Shown: one piece after another, positions 30,000-39,836 of the stretch
How the letters are laid out: the number at the start of each line of letters is the position of its first letter
Numbering within the stretch: position 1 is the first letter of the stretch
From: Drosophila miranda
Lineage: Eukaryota; Arthropoda; Insecta; Diptera; Drosophilidae
Direction of reading: 5' to 3'
NCBI RefSeq assembly: GCF_003369915.1
Contig: NC_046673.1
Coordinates: 4,510,001-4,574,000, forward strand
Length of the DNA: 64,000 nt
Made by a program: the position numbers and the translations under genes
Notes under the pieces: generated by a model
What the model was told of the DNA's origin: nothing
What the model saw: only the letters and a program-made list of their open reading frames with translations
The model's database searches: none

Positions 30000-30319
30000 A
30001 TTCGTCTCTTGCAAAATATATATTTTTTTTTTTGGTCTGTCTAAACACCTCCATTTTATGCATTTAAAAATAAGCAAAAATACTGTGATGTACCTATTTC
30101 AGGCTGAGGTAAGCTCAGTCCCGTCCAGGGGTCAATCCACAAGAAATTTGTAGAAATGGATGGAACTTCAAAGGAGACGTCGGGGTGGCCTATCGTAGAG
30201 TAGATGGATCGGGGCTTGGGCGGGCGTTGCTAGCGTTGTGTATCGAATGGTGTACGTGGACGTGGAGTGGGGTGGAGTCGGTGCCTCGGCTAATTGGGTT
30301 GAACTTACGCAATCGGGTG
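30000..30319. other. Unassigned repeat-like DNA
   Basis: No ORF or similarity I recognise; T-rich run at about 30020-30032. Lies between the I-element tail and the LTR-like segment. Confidence 0.4.
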
Positions 30320-30658
30320 TTTTTACTTTAATAATTTGACACTTTATTGTATTTCTTAGCGGTTTAAATGAACTTATTTTAAATTGTGCGCCGATGTCTT
30401 CTGGTGAGTTCCGGGTACCGCGTCTGTACTCCGGGTCGAGTCTCTGCGTAAGTTGCTTTCTGGTTTCAGTCGGCGTCTATTTATACGCCAATTGGTGTTG
30501 TGTCAGCGGGTTCGAAAGTGCACTTCCGCATCGGGGTGCACTTCGCCGTTCTGGCGATCGTGGGTTGACCTGGTTCTGTCTCTTCGCGTTTTTTGGCGAG
30601 CTGGCGGGTTTGCCGTTGGGTGCTTGTCGTGGGCTTCCGCGGTGTCATCGTTTGTTTT
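30320..30658 (-). repeat. LTR-like segment of unknown family
   Basis: On the minus strand it has a TATA box (GGCGTATAAATAG, about 30475-30488) followed about 130 bp downstream by AATAAAGTG (about 30335-30345), the promoter-to-polyadenylation spacing of an LTR. It directly abuts the truncated BEL-2 LTR at 30659, so its insertion or a deletion probably removed the rest of that LTR. Termini and target duplication not found. Confidence 0.35.
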
Positions 30659-30690
30659 GTTTGTTTTGGAAAAACTCTTCCGAATTTGCA

Positions 30691-30707
30691 TTGGCGCCCG
30701 AGCAGGA
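30691..30707 (+). promoter_or_regulatory. BEL-2 primer-binding site
   Basis: TTGGCGCCCGAGCAGG follows the LTR end (...AATTTGCA) immediately. Standard PBS position. Confidence 0.75.
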
Positions 30708-31464
30708 ACATCGGCATCCAGCATTTCGTGGAAATTCGCACGACAAACCAGTGACCTACAGTGCATCTTCGTTGTCTCGGCACAAGTCATTGGTTTTTTT
30801 TGTTCTGTTGCGAATAGAGCTCTAGCTGGCTGGTTTTGTGCGACAAATTGGATTCATCTTTACTCAACAAAAAAGGAAAGTGTTCGGCTAATCTATGCCG
30901 AATTCTCAGGTATTTAGTGCGAAAAAAATTGAGTGCTAGAACCAAGCCACCATTTTGTGCGCTGTGTTTCTCTATTTGGCCACTGATCTCAATTTCATTG
31001 GCACCTCGTTGAATTGGAATACCAATTAAATAAAACACAAAGTAATAAAATAAACCAAAGTGAACAGCCAGCAACATAAAATATTTATTATATGCGGAAT
31101 ATTGGTGGATTGAAGAAAAGTGCAAATTGATGAGGGTTTACGGTACTTGCTAATCAGACGCTCCGGTCATTGCCGCTGTTCTCAATTCTCTTTTGCGAAG
31201 TACCGCTATTTGGTGCTGCCTTTACTTCGGTAACGCTATCGTTGCGCCAAATTGTGCATAATTTGGCTGCGTTTGGTTGTGTGCATTGGCAGCATAATTT
31301 GTGTTTGTTTCGCTGCGTTAACCCTTTGAAGCCGATACATAGTTTTTTGTGGAAATTTCGCGTTCTTTCATAGTTTTTTGCATACCCTACAGTATTTTGG
31401 TTAACCATTGTCTAAACCCAGTGCATTACTTTCCGACCCTCTTGAAGTAAGAGAAAGCGCCAGA

Positions 31465-33279
31465 ATGAGTGAAAAGGAAAGGGAAATTGTTACCAGGGAA
31501 GGAGGTTCAAAAGAAGGAGGGGGTCCAAAAGTCCTGCAAAAGTTAGCAACAGCAATGCAAAGACACGATAGGGTGATGGGCGATCTAAGTCGTGTGAGAA
31601 CGGCCTTTGAAGAAAAAACTATTTCGTTCGACTCTCTTCAAATTAAATGCAGACTCGAGCTGATCGAAAATTATTGTGAAAAGTTGATGGATATACAGGC
31701 AGACGTGGATTGTTTAAATCCCAACAACGATCTACGAGCATCGGTCGAGGATATGTGTGTTACCACAAAGGCTCTGTACATGTCTGCACTTAAAGAACCC
31801 GAAACTCAGCGAATACAGAGGAGGGATAGGAGTAGCCAGCGTCATTCATCACATCTGCCTAAAATGAATCTCCCCAAGTTTAGTGGAAAACATGCTGAAT
31901 TTAAAAACTTTATAAGCCTTTTCGAGAGTTTGGTGCATAACGACCCAATATTATCAAATGTGGAAAAATTCAACCACTTACTGTCGTGTCTCGTTGACGA
32001 TGCATTGGGAGCAGTGAAGGCGTTTCAGATCTCTGCAGAAAATTATGAGAGGGCTCTTGATAGTTTGAAGGAGGTTTACGACAAAAAATATTTGATCTTT
32101 TCTGATACTGTTTCGCAGTTGTTTGACATTCCCAGCACAACAAAAGCTTCTGCTTCATGCCTTAGGTCCCTCATTGACACGGTGTCAGCCATATATTCTT
32201 CTCTGCAGTCGTTAGGAAGTGAAAAAGACATAAATAGCGCGATGCTAATTCACATAGCGCTGTCTAAAGTAGATCCCACAACGAAGTCTCGGTTCGAAGA
32301 GCAACTGGATTACGATAAACTACCGTCTTGGTCCGAGTGCGCAGCCCAGCTGAATCGGCGCTATCAGCATCTAGCTGCCGAAGAGTCAACACGGAATAAG
32401 GGTAAAACTAAACAAGAGACAAGTAAAGGACCCACTAAATCGTCATTTTCATGTGCAAAGACGGATAGGCGAGCTGATTCGAAATGTAGCTATTGCCACG
32501 CGGGGAATCATACCATAAGCAATTGTCAATCGTTTAGTGCTCTTCCTGTTCTTCAACGGTTCGATATCACCAAGCAACTCCGACTGTGCATAAATTGTTT
32601 GAAGCCAGGTCATACAGTGACGAGGTGCAAGACAGCAAAATGTCGAGTGTGCTCTAAGCCCCATAACACTCTGCTTCATCGATACGGGGTTGAGCCACAG
32701 CAAAATGGGCCTAGTTCTGTGCCAGTAGAACATTCGTCATCGTCTGAGCCTCAGACAGCTTATTCTAGTCACGTTGCTAGTGCTGACCAGGTTATTCTTG
32801 CTACCGCTGTTGTAAAGGTGCAAGATCGGTCCGGACAATTTCAGTATGCACGGGCACTTCTAGATTCCGGCTCCCAAATTAATTTTATATCCGAGGATCT
32901 AGCCCAGCGCTTACGATTGCGCCGTGATGAGTCGTGCCTTAATATCACAACTGTTGGAAAAAACTCGTCCGTCATAAAGCACAAGATTCATACTTCTGTC
33001 CAATCTCGTATCAACGATCACAACTTTGATTCCGATTTTTGGGTGTTAAGGTCGATTTCCACATACCAACCCGATCATGTTGTCAATTTCGCCCAATGGA
33101 AGATACCAGCAAACCTGCAGATGGCAGACCCGCAGTTTTACAAGCCTGCTAAGGTTGACTTATTGATAGGGGCAGAAACCTTTTTTGAGTTAATGTGTGT
33201 AGGCCAATTAAAGGCAAGTTCCGAACATCCAACAATCCAAAAAAAAATTGTTGGGATGGATTGTATCAGGAAAATATAA
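31465..33279 (+). pseudogene. BEL-2 gag and protease
   Basis: First ATG at 31465 (MSEKEREIVTREGG); an upstream non-ATG extension to 31408 is open. Contains the BEL gag core (LPKMNLPKFSGKHAEF), Cys/His knuckles (CSYCHAGNHTISNC, CINCLKPGHTVTRC, CRVCSKPHNTLLH) and the protease box DSGS (ARALLDSGSQINFISE). The frame ends at 33279 just after a run of nine A residues at 33239-33247. Pol continues in a different frame, so gag-pol is broken there. BEL/Pao elements normally use one frame, so I read this as a homopolymer indel, though a programmed event cannot be excluded. Confidence 0.87.
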
Positions 33280-36200
33280 GGCATCAGCACAGGATGCTGT
33301 ATGCAATATCGCTGTTGGTAGCGATCATTGTTCTCTCGACTCTCTGGTGGAGCGCTTTTGGGAATTGGAACAGGTCCCAGAGAAGTCGAAGGCTGTATAT
33401 ACAGCTGAACAATTGGCTTGCGAACAAAACTTTAAGCAGACTTTACGCAGGCTCGAATCGGGTCGTTTTGAAGTGGGGCTGCCATTTAAAATAAATCCCA
33501 ACGTGTTGGGTTTCTCGTTCGAGACGGCAAAACGCCGCTTTCTATCCCTAGAACGCAGACTTGCACGAGTTCAGTATTTGCATGATCTGTATATGGAGTT
33601 TATGAAAGAGTATCTCATCCTTGGCCACATGTCATTGCTTCCAGGCACTCCTCCAGGACGCCATTACTACATTCCACATCAATGTGTCCTGAGACCTGAT
33701 AGTAAAACCACCAAGCTACGCGTCGTTTTCGATGCATCGAGCAAAACATCGACTTCAATCTCATTAAATGAGACTTTGATGGTGGGTGCAACTATTCAGA
33801 GGGAGCTTTACGCAACTCTTGCCCGATTTCGATTAAATCGTTTTGCGCTCACAGCTGACATCTCCAAAATGTATAGGCAAGTTCAGGTCGCCGAAGAAGA
33901 CCGAAATTTCCAATTGATTCTGTGGAGGGATAAGGCAAATGTAGATGTTCAAACGTATCGCCTGAATACGGTTACTTATGGGACAGCCTCAGCTCCATTT
34001 CTGGCCATCCGCTGGCTCGTTGAATTGGCAGACGTTTATGCTGAGTCCCATCCTATTGCATCACAAGTCATAAAAAGTGACTTTTACGTCGATGATATGC
34101 TTACTGGAGCAAACAGTCTGGAAGATTTAGAACGTATTCGGCTGGAAGTGTGTGAGGTCTTAGAATCCGGTGGTTTTAAGTTGGCCAAGTGGGCGTCAAA
34201 TCATCCCCAGCTGCTGTCCGATAGTGGCCAGGAGAAATCGCTGCAGTTTGATCCTTCGTCGTCTGTTAAAACGCTCGGAATTAGATGGAATCCGCAAAAT
34301 GATTTGTTCCATTATCATTTAGATGACTCATTTGATTCATTGACCCCTACAAAGCGAAACATTTTGTCAGTTGCGTCCCGATTGTTCGACCCATTAGGGT
34401 TATTATGTCCCTTAATAACGAGGGCAAAAATATTGCTGCAGCAATTGTGGCGGCAAAAGTTGGATTGGGACGAGTCGGTTCCCATGAGTTTGCACACGAG
34501 TTGGAACCACTTCAAGCAAAATTTGTTTGAATTAGACAAGATAACCATACCTCGCTACATTGGCCTTCCCACGCATAAAAGCGTTCAGATTCACGGATTC
34601 GCAGACGCATCAGGTGAAGCCTACAGATGCTGCATTTACATCCGTACCAGTGATGGTAAAAATGTCGTGTCTAAGCTTCTTACCGCAAAGTCTCGAGTAG
34701 CTCCTCTCAAAACGAAATCGATTCCAAGACTCGAATTGTGCGCAGCACTCCTGTTATCCACTTTATTGGCTCAAGTAAAACCGCTCCTGGACAAGTTCAT
34801 GATCGAAAGTGTGAACTTTTGGTCGGACTCCCAAGTCACCTTGTACTGGCTGGAAAGGGATCTAGCCACGCTCGCAACGTTTGTGGCCATTAGGGTTGCT
34901 GAAATCCAGGAATCGTCAAGCGGTGTGACTTGGCGGCACGTTCCTACTGAGCAAAACCCAGCCGATTTGGTGTCACGTGGCACAGACGTAGACGGTGTAA
35001 CGTGCTCATTGTGGACTGAGGGTCCCCAATTGCTGCTCAGGAATTCTGAGGAGTGGCCATGTCTACATCAGGTTGAGTTGTCCCCAGAAATGGAACGGTC
35101 GGAAAACAAGAAGTGTTTGGCAACATATTCAGTGGCAAAGTGTCAGGCCAATGATTTCATCGAGTTGATTGAAAGATGCTCTTCTTTTGAGAAATTGCTT
35201 CGGATTATGGCATATGTAAACCGGTTCCTACAAGGAAGCAAGCGTAGTCGAGAGGTCGTTCTGTCAGCCAAAGAACTTATGGTCTCATTTCTAAGGCTGG
35301 TAGAAGTAGTCCAAAGACACGAGTTGGGACCAGAATTCCACAAGCTAGCGAGGTCGGAAATCCTGTCACCGCATCTTCAACGACTAAACCCGTTCATACA
35401 TACGAGCGAACTCGACGGAGTAACGCTGCGACTGATTCGAGTGGGAGGAAGGTTGCTCAACGCAGAGATTCCGTATGACGCCAAATTTCCTCTGCTGCTG
35501 TCGCAAAAGTCGCAGTTCGTGACGCTTTATCTTCGCAATTTGCATCGGACTCACTACCATGCAGGCCCCAAAGTCATGGTTTCGTGGCTAAGGCAGCAGA
35601 TATGGCTAATCAATGCTCGAGAAGCATGTACAAGGATCCTGAGAAATTGTGTGCACTGCTTCCGATACAAGCCAGTCCTACAGGGACAGATCATGGGAAA
35701 CCTGCCAGCTGATAGAGTGCGAAGAGCTCGGCCCTTTTTGATTTGTGGGGTAGATTTCTGCGGCCCATTCTACGTGTCTCTCAAGATTCGCGGCAGGCCC
35801 CCTATTAAGACATATGTAGCCGTCTTCGTCTGCTTTGTATCAAAGGCTGTTCACCTGGAGCTTGTAGCAGATTTGTCCACTGATAGTTTTTTATCTGTTT
35901 TTAAAAGGTTCATCGGGAGAAGAGGCCTTCCGGAGAAGGTGTACAGCGACAACGCCACCAACTTCGTGGGCGCGAGCAAGGTGCTGAACGAGCTGCATCA
36001 AGCGTACCAGAGGGACCAGGACCGGCTCAAGGCGTACGCAGCGCGCCAAGGCGTCGAGTGGTGTTTCATACCACCGAGAGCACCACACTTCGGCGGATTG
36101 TGGGAGGCAGCCGTCAAATCAGCCAAGCAGAGGTTGGTACGCGGAGTGGGCAACGCCAAGCTCACCGCGGACGAGCTGTGCTCCCACCTGGTAGAGGTAG

Positions 36201-36658
36201 AGGCTCTTCTCAACTCCCGGCCAATCGCGTCCCCAGGCAACAATCCCAGCGATGGAGAAGCGCTAACGCCAGGGCACCTGCTGATCGGGCAGCCGCTTCT
36301 TTCGCTGCCGCCCGAATCAGATCACGACGACAGATGCAGCAGGGGAAGCTTCGCGTACTTGAAGCGGTGGCGAATGCTGTCAGCGCTCAAGCAGCAGTTT
36401 TGGCAGGGCTGGTCCAAGGACTACCTGGTCAGCCTGCAGAAGCGTCACCAGTGGGCTACCAAAGGGCCAGACTTGGACATTGGCTGTCTAGTGCTCGTCC
36501 ACGAGGACAACACACCGCCACAGAAGTGGACCACAGGACGAGTGGTGGCCGCAATCAAGGGAGAAGATGGGAGAGTGCGCGTCGCCGAGGTGCGAACACC
36601 CGCGGGCGTAATTAAACGCCCCATACACAAATTGGCAAAACTGCCAATAGACGGTTGA
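33248..36658 (+). CDS. BEL-2 pol (RT, RNase H, integrase)
   Basis: 1136 codons open without a stop, but with no proper ATG start of its own; it continues gag after a frame change. RT: ALTADISKMYRQV (first Asp) and DFYVDDMLTGAN. Then the BEL-specific SRLFDPLGLLCPLITRAK connection, RNase H (GFADASGEAY, PRLELCAA, WSDSQVTLYW, NPADLVSRG) and integrase with an intact zinc finger (HYHAGPKVM...CVHCFRYK) and DDE residues in GVDFCGPF, VYSDNATNF and FGGLWEAAVKS. The C-terminal chromodomain-like region of some LTR elements is absent. Long, clean coding sequence suggests modest age despite 4-5% LTR difference from the solo copy. Confidence 0.88.
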   Translation: MLGWIVSGKYKASAQDAVCNIAVGSDHCSLDSLVERFWELEQVPEKSKAVYTAEQLACEQNFKQTLRRLESGRFEVGLPFKINPNVLGFSFETAKRRFLSLERRLARVQYLHDLYMEFMKEYLILGHMSLLPGTPPGRHYYIPHQCVLRPDSKTTKLRVVFDASSKTSTSISLNETLMVGATIQRELYATLARFRLNRFALTADISKMYRQVQVAEEDRNFQLILWRDKANVDVQTYRLNTVTYGTASAPFLAIRWLVELADVYAESHPIASQVIKSDFYVDDMLTGANSLEDLERIRLEVCEVLESGGFKLAKWASNHPQLLSDSGQEKSLQFDPSSSVKTLGIRWNPQNDLFHYHLDDSFDSLTPTKRNILSVASRLFDPLGLLCPLITRAKILLQQLWRQKLDWDESVPMSLHTSWNHFKQNLFELDKITIPRYIGLPTHKSVQIHGFADASGEAYRCCIYIRTSDGKNVVSKLLTAKSRVAPLKTKSIPRLELCAALLLSTLLAQVKPLLDKFMIESVNFWSDSQVTLYWLERDLATLATFVAIRVAEIQESSSGVTWRHVPTEQNPADLVSRGTDVDGVTCSLWTEGPQLLLRNSEEWPCLHQVELSPEMERSENKKCLATYSVAKCQANDFIELIERCSSFEKLLRIMAYVNRFLQGSKRSREVVLSAKELMVSFLRLVEVVQRHELGPEFHKLARSEILSPHLQRLNPFIHTSELDGVTLRLIRVGGRLLNAEIPYDAKFPLLLSQKSQFVTLYLRNLHRTHYHAGPKVMVSWLRQQIWLINAREACTRILRNCVHCFRYKPVLQGQIMGNLPADRVRRARPFLICGVDFCGPFYVSLKIRGRPPIKTYVAVFVCFVSKAVHLELVADLSTDSFLSVFKRFIGRRGLPEKVYSDNATNFVGASKVLNELHQAYQRDQDRLKAYAARQGVEWCFIPPRAPHFGGLWEAAVKSAKQRLVRGVGNAKLTADELCSHLVEVEALLNSRPIASPGNNPSDGEALTPGHLLIGQPLLSLPPESDHDDRCSRGSFAYLKRWRMLSALKQQFWQGWSKDYLVSLQKRHQWATKGPDLDIGCLVLVHEDNTPPQKWTTGRVVAAIKGEDGRVRVAEVRTPAGVIKRPIHKLAKLPIDG

Positions 36659-36731
36659 AGCACCGGAGGTCTTCAACGGGGCCGGAATGTTGCAGCAGAC
36701 GATCGTAATTACCCTATCGTAGCGTGTGCGA

Positions 36732-36987
36732 TGTTGTGAGCAGAGCTTTTGCTCTCACACGCCGCGCTCTTGTACTGCTCTCTGCGCATTCAAGATCGGC
36801 TCGACGGTGGAGTCGGGGAGTTTTGCTATCTCTGGCTGCGACCAGTCCAATAAATGCTTTGAAGTCGAGCACTTGTTTTTTTTTAGTCATACATTACCTG
36901 ACAATTTAAGGTAAAAACCGAAACTAGAGCCCGCTGGACCGGAGTCATCATCACGTTTGTTTTTGGAAAAAGTCTTCCGAATTTTCA
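36732..36987 (+). repeat. BEL-2 3' LTR
   Basis: 256 bp aligned to the solo LTR. The purine-rich GGGGCCGGAA ends at 36687, directly before another TGTTG (36688), so the LTR of this copy may be 300 bp starting at 36688; the solo LTR lacks those 44 bp. From 36908 on, the LTR tail is also the first 80 bp of each array unit. Confidence 0.82.
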
Positions 36988-37008
36988 AATTTCACAAACC
37001 TATTTAAC

Positions 37009-37471
37009 ATGGATTCTGCCAATATTGCCAAAATAAATGAGTACATTCCAGTCATGTAAGAAAATTTCTTTATATATGCCAAATAAATATAACAACAATT
37101 ATTTCGAATTACAGTTATGCATCTTAGAAAAAAAAGGAACTAGATCATCAAATGGACCCAATTTTAAATAAAATCTTCCGAAATATAGCGGAAATTTTGG
37201 CTCTATAAAGGCAAATGTTCGTGGAGCGATCCTCAAATCAAAAAAAGCTCCATTGTCTCTAACGAGGTCGCACGACAGTGCTCTTGTGTATTATAATATA
37301 ATAAACATTGATTATTCTTTTACTGCGGTAATTAAAGAAAGATTTGCTTTGAAAGACGGCGATTTTGACCGGTTTACTCAAAAAATTTTCCAATACGCCC
37401 AAGACAGAATGTCAACGGGGCAGAAGCAAATAAAACTTTTAATTAAATTAAATAATAAATTTATTATATAA
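37009..37471 (+). pseudogene. Decayed unclassified coding region, array unit 1
   Basis: ATG exon (MDSANIAKINEYIPV) followed by GTAAG and, after about 60 bp, TTACAG, a plausible small intron. Then QMDPILNKIFRNIAE, a stop/frameshift, and an open stretch (37253-37471) with NIDYSFTAVIKERFALKDGDFDRF. I do not recognise the family. Repeats at 41931-42394 and 52324-52791. Confidence 0.4.
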
Positions 37472-37505
37472 TAATCTGTGTACTATAAATATTAAACAAA
37501 TATTT

Positions 37506-37862
37506 GGTTATAAATTAGTGGACTGTATTATTTTAACATAGGTTTTATTTAATCTATCTAATGATTATGTTGTCGTATTACAAAGAGCGGCGGTACAGCG
37601 ATATGCGTGCGGTTGGTTGCGGCTAGAATTTTGTATTAAAATCAACTCCACGAAAAGAAGTCGAGCAAAGAGGAATTGAAAGATCATGCGATGCGACGGT
37701 CCAATGCAAAACGGTCCACATCGATGTATGCGTGTGCAGCTGAAGGTTTGGGTTATGTGAGAACGTTACAGTTAGGTTTTGCGCACAAGCAATAGCAGCA
37801 CAATTCTGCGCGTAAAAATAGGTGCTTAAGTGGGAAAATACAATGATGAGCACATGAATAGG
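37506..37862 (-). repeat. Inverted, diverged BEL-1-family LTR, unit 1
   Basis: The reverse complement follows the BEL-1 LTR along its length: CCTATT...GCTCAT, ACTATTTTTACGCGCA-like, GTTCTCACA, CAGCTGCACACGCA, GATCTTTCAATTCC and GCTCGACTTCTTTTCG, ending ACAGTCCACTAATT.ATAACC. Clearly older than BEL-1. Copies at 42429-42783 and 52826-53182. Confidence 0.82.
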
Positions 37863-37919
37863 GAAAGTTATAATTTAAATGAATAATGAACTAAAGTTAA
37901 GCGGCCAATTTCTCAACAA

Positions 37920-38250
37920 TATTATTTAAAAAATATAATATTGAATTTTCAATATTACTTTGGGCTTGCAAATCTTTGCGACATTTTATGGAGCGACGAA
38001 ACAAAAATAAATTTAGTTCGGGAATGCTTGTGAGAGCAATGTACGACACCCTAAAGGAAATGGATTTGTTCCAAGTTTCACCGAAAAAACTGTCAAACAT
38101 GATGGTGGCAATATATGTAATTATATGGGACTGCTCCTCCCGTACGGCGTAGGTCCACATGCCAGACAACGAACAGAACGAACGCTGAGGAAGGAAAATT
38201 CTTATTGGAGCGAGATAACGACCCAACTAAAACACGTGGGGAGGTTTAAT
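37920..38250 (+). pseudogene. Tc1/mariner transposase remnant, unit 1
   Basis: Across two frames: ILWSDETKINLV (the WSDE first-Asp motif, 37983 on), a KHDGGN / GVGPHAR stretch and RDNDPTKT (equivalent of QDNDPKHT, about 38210). Stops and frameshifts throughout. A different Tc1-like family from that at 11290-28729. Copies at about 42840-43170 and 53240-53570. Confidence 0.6.
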
Positions 38251-38652
38251 AAAGAAATTGACTAAGTTTTTATTTTTATCAAGCAAAAATTATGGGTTGC
38301 TTTCGCCTTCTCTATCGCTCTCTCAATCTGTCATCCAACAATCGTCGACATTGAAGAGCATTAAACAATTATATCACAAAAAACAAAATTTCTGTCGTTT
38401 AAAAGAAAATCATTTGGAACCACGGTTCATTTTTTCTTTTTTGCACAAGCAGCAGAAACGGTGCTCGCTTCGTCTACTTTTCGTTCTGCTTGCGTTTATT
38501 GCTAGCGTTCCTCTTTGCGGTCTTCTTCCCGCTTGAAACGTTTCTAAAGCGGGTGCCGATATGAATGCGAGAAACAACGGCAATTGGCAGTGGACTGTGC
38601 TTTGACGTTGAGCTTGTCGTGACGCTAAAGAAGATAATTCTCTCTGAGATCA

Positions 38653-38711
38653 CAGTGTGACCGCGAATTAATTGATAAAGTATACAGTCCGATCCTCAGA
38701 AATATACCGAA
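38653..38711 (-). promoter_or_regulatory. Core-promoter Motif 1 plus Motif 6, unit 1
   Basis: Minus strand: TTCGGTATATTT (38711-38700) fits Drosophila core-promoter Motif 6 (KTYRGTATWTTT), and CGGTCACACTG (38663-38653) is an exact match to Motif 1 (YGGTCACACTR, bound by M1BP). The order and the roughly 37-bp gap between the motifs resemble TATA-less housekeeping promoters, which would start transcription leftward. No gene is recognised downstream. Confidence 0.5.
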
Positions 38712-39092
38712 ACATACCGTCCCATTTTAAAAATATAGCGATGACAATAACATTTTTTTCTTAATCAAAACCACTAGCACTAACCATACAGTATATAGAT
38801 GTGCCAGTTCATACCACGAAAGCGTCACACACTGGCTAGCGCGTTGAGTACCCAGAGTACTGACGCGTCATCATGAGAGAGAACGCAGAGAGAACATCTT
38901 TGCATGTGTTAGTACACACGCAATATGTTTCGACAAAAATATGTGATTGTATGCTTTTTTCAAATTTTTGGAACTCTCTCAGGTCTGGTTCTGTTTTGCC
39001 TCCAGCATGTTTTAGTGTATGGGTGCACATGCATTCTCACGTACTTTGCGTGTGTGTGTTTAGTATTGCTGGCCGCTCCCTGTAGAACAAAA

Positions 39093-39108
39093 GGGGTCAA
39101 TTGACCCC
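39093..39108. repeat. 16-bp perfect palindrome near transposon end
   Basis: GGGGTCAATTGACCCC, 15 bp inside the left terminus; also at 43985-44000 and 54406-54421. The inverted copy at about 1975-1990 has a diverged, non-palindromic version. Confidence 0.85.
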
Positions 39109-39836
39109 TCTCGAACTAGTTCTGCGCTGTTTACCGCGCAACTAGCTACGCAACTAGTTACGCGGGAAGCGAACGCGGACCAGGTCTTCGTCGACTACAA
39201 TGTACTAGTTCTGCAACTAGTTACGCGGGAAGCGAACGCGGACCAGGTCTTCGTCGACTACAATGTACTAGTTCTGCAACTAGTTACGCGGGAAGCGAAC
39301 GCGGACCAGTCGAAAAAGAACCGAAAAACGAAGCCGCCTTCGTTTTGTTTTCGAAGTCGGCAAATAACCGCAATTCCGTGGAGTTACAGTGCCCACTCAG
39401 CTAGTTTTTACCGAGCCACGCCATGCAATAAGCACCGAAATGGTAAGTTAATCGTGATATTTTACTGTAGTTGCGCTCGTGGAATGAAAGAGACAAGAAT
39501 TTACACAAACAAAATGCATTTGTTTTCCTCGTTTGCTTTATGCGTTGATTTTGTTCACTTCTGTACAAGATCTAATCGCTGGAAGAGTCTTTTGTGTGAA
39601 CATTTGTTAAAAAAGTGAGAAAAGAAATGAATAAATTATAACTATAACATTTGTTTTCCTCGTTTGCTTTATTCGTTGATTTTGTTCCCTTCTGTACAAG
39701 ATCTAATCGCTGGAAGAGTCTTTTGTGTGAACATTTGTTAAAAAAGTGAGAAAAGAAATGAATAAATTAACAAAATAAATCAAATTAATATAAACAGGTA
39801 CGTGCAAATATATACATATTATATATTTCAAATAAA

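Larger units (their letters stand above)
30659..36987 (+). mobile_element. BEL/Pao LTR retrotransposon BEL-2, 5'-LTR truncated
   Basis: Only the last 32 bp of the 5' LTR remain (30659-30690, identical to 29869-29900), then a PBS (TTGGCGCCCGAGCAGG), gag-pol, and a complete 3' LTR. Without U3 it has no LTR promoter. Pol is more complete than that of BEL-1. The 3' LTR tail and the DNA after it form the repeated unit of the tandem array. Confidence 0.9.

Noticed and set aside
29645..36987. Solo LTR plus BEL-2 read as one complete element with a 790-bp insertion
   Set aside because: The first LTR has its own ACTAT target duplication on both sides, so it is an independent solo LTR.
38873..39085. 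70-codon ORF conserved in all three units
   Set aside because: Conservation follows from recent tandem duplication; no similarity or codon signal.
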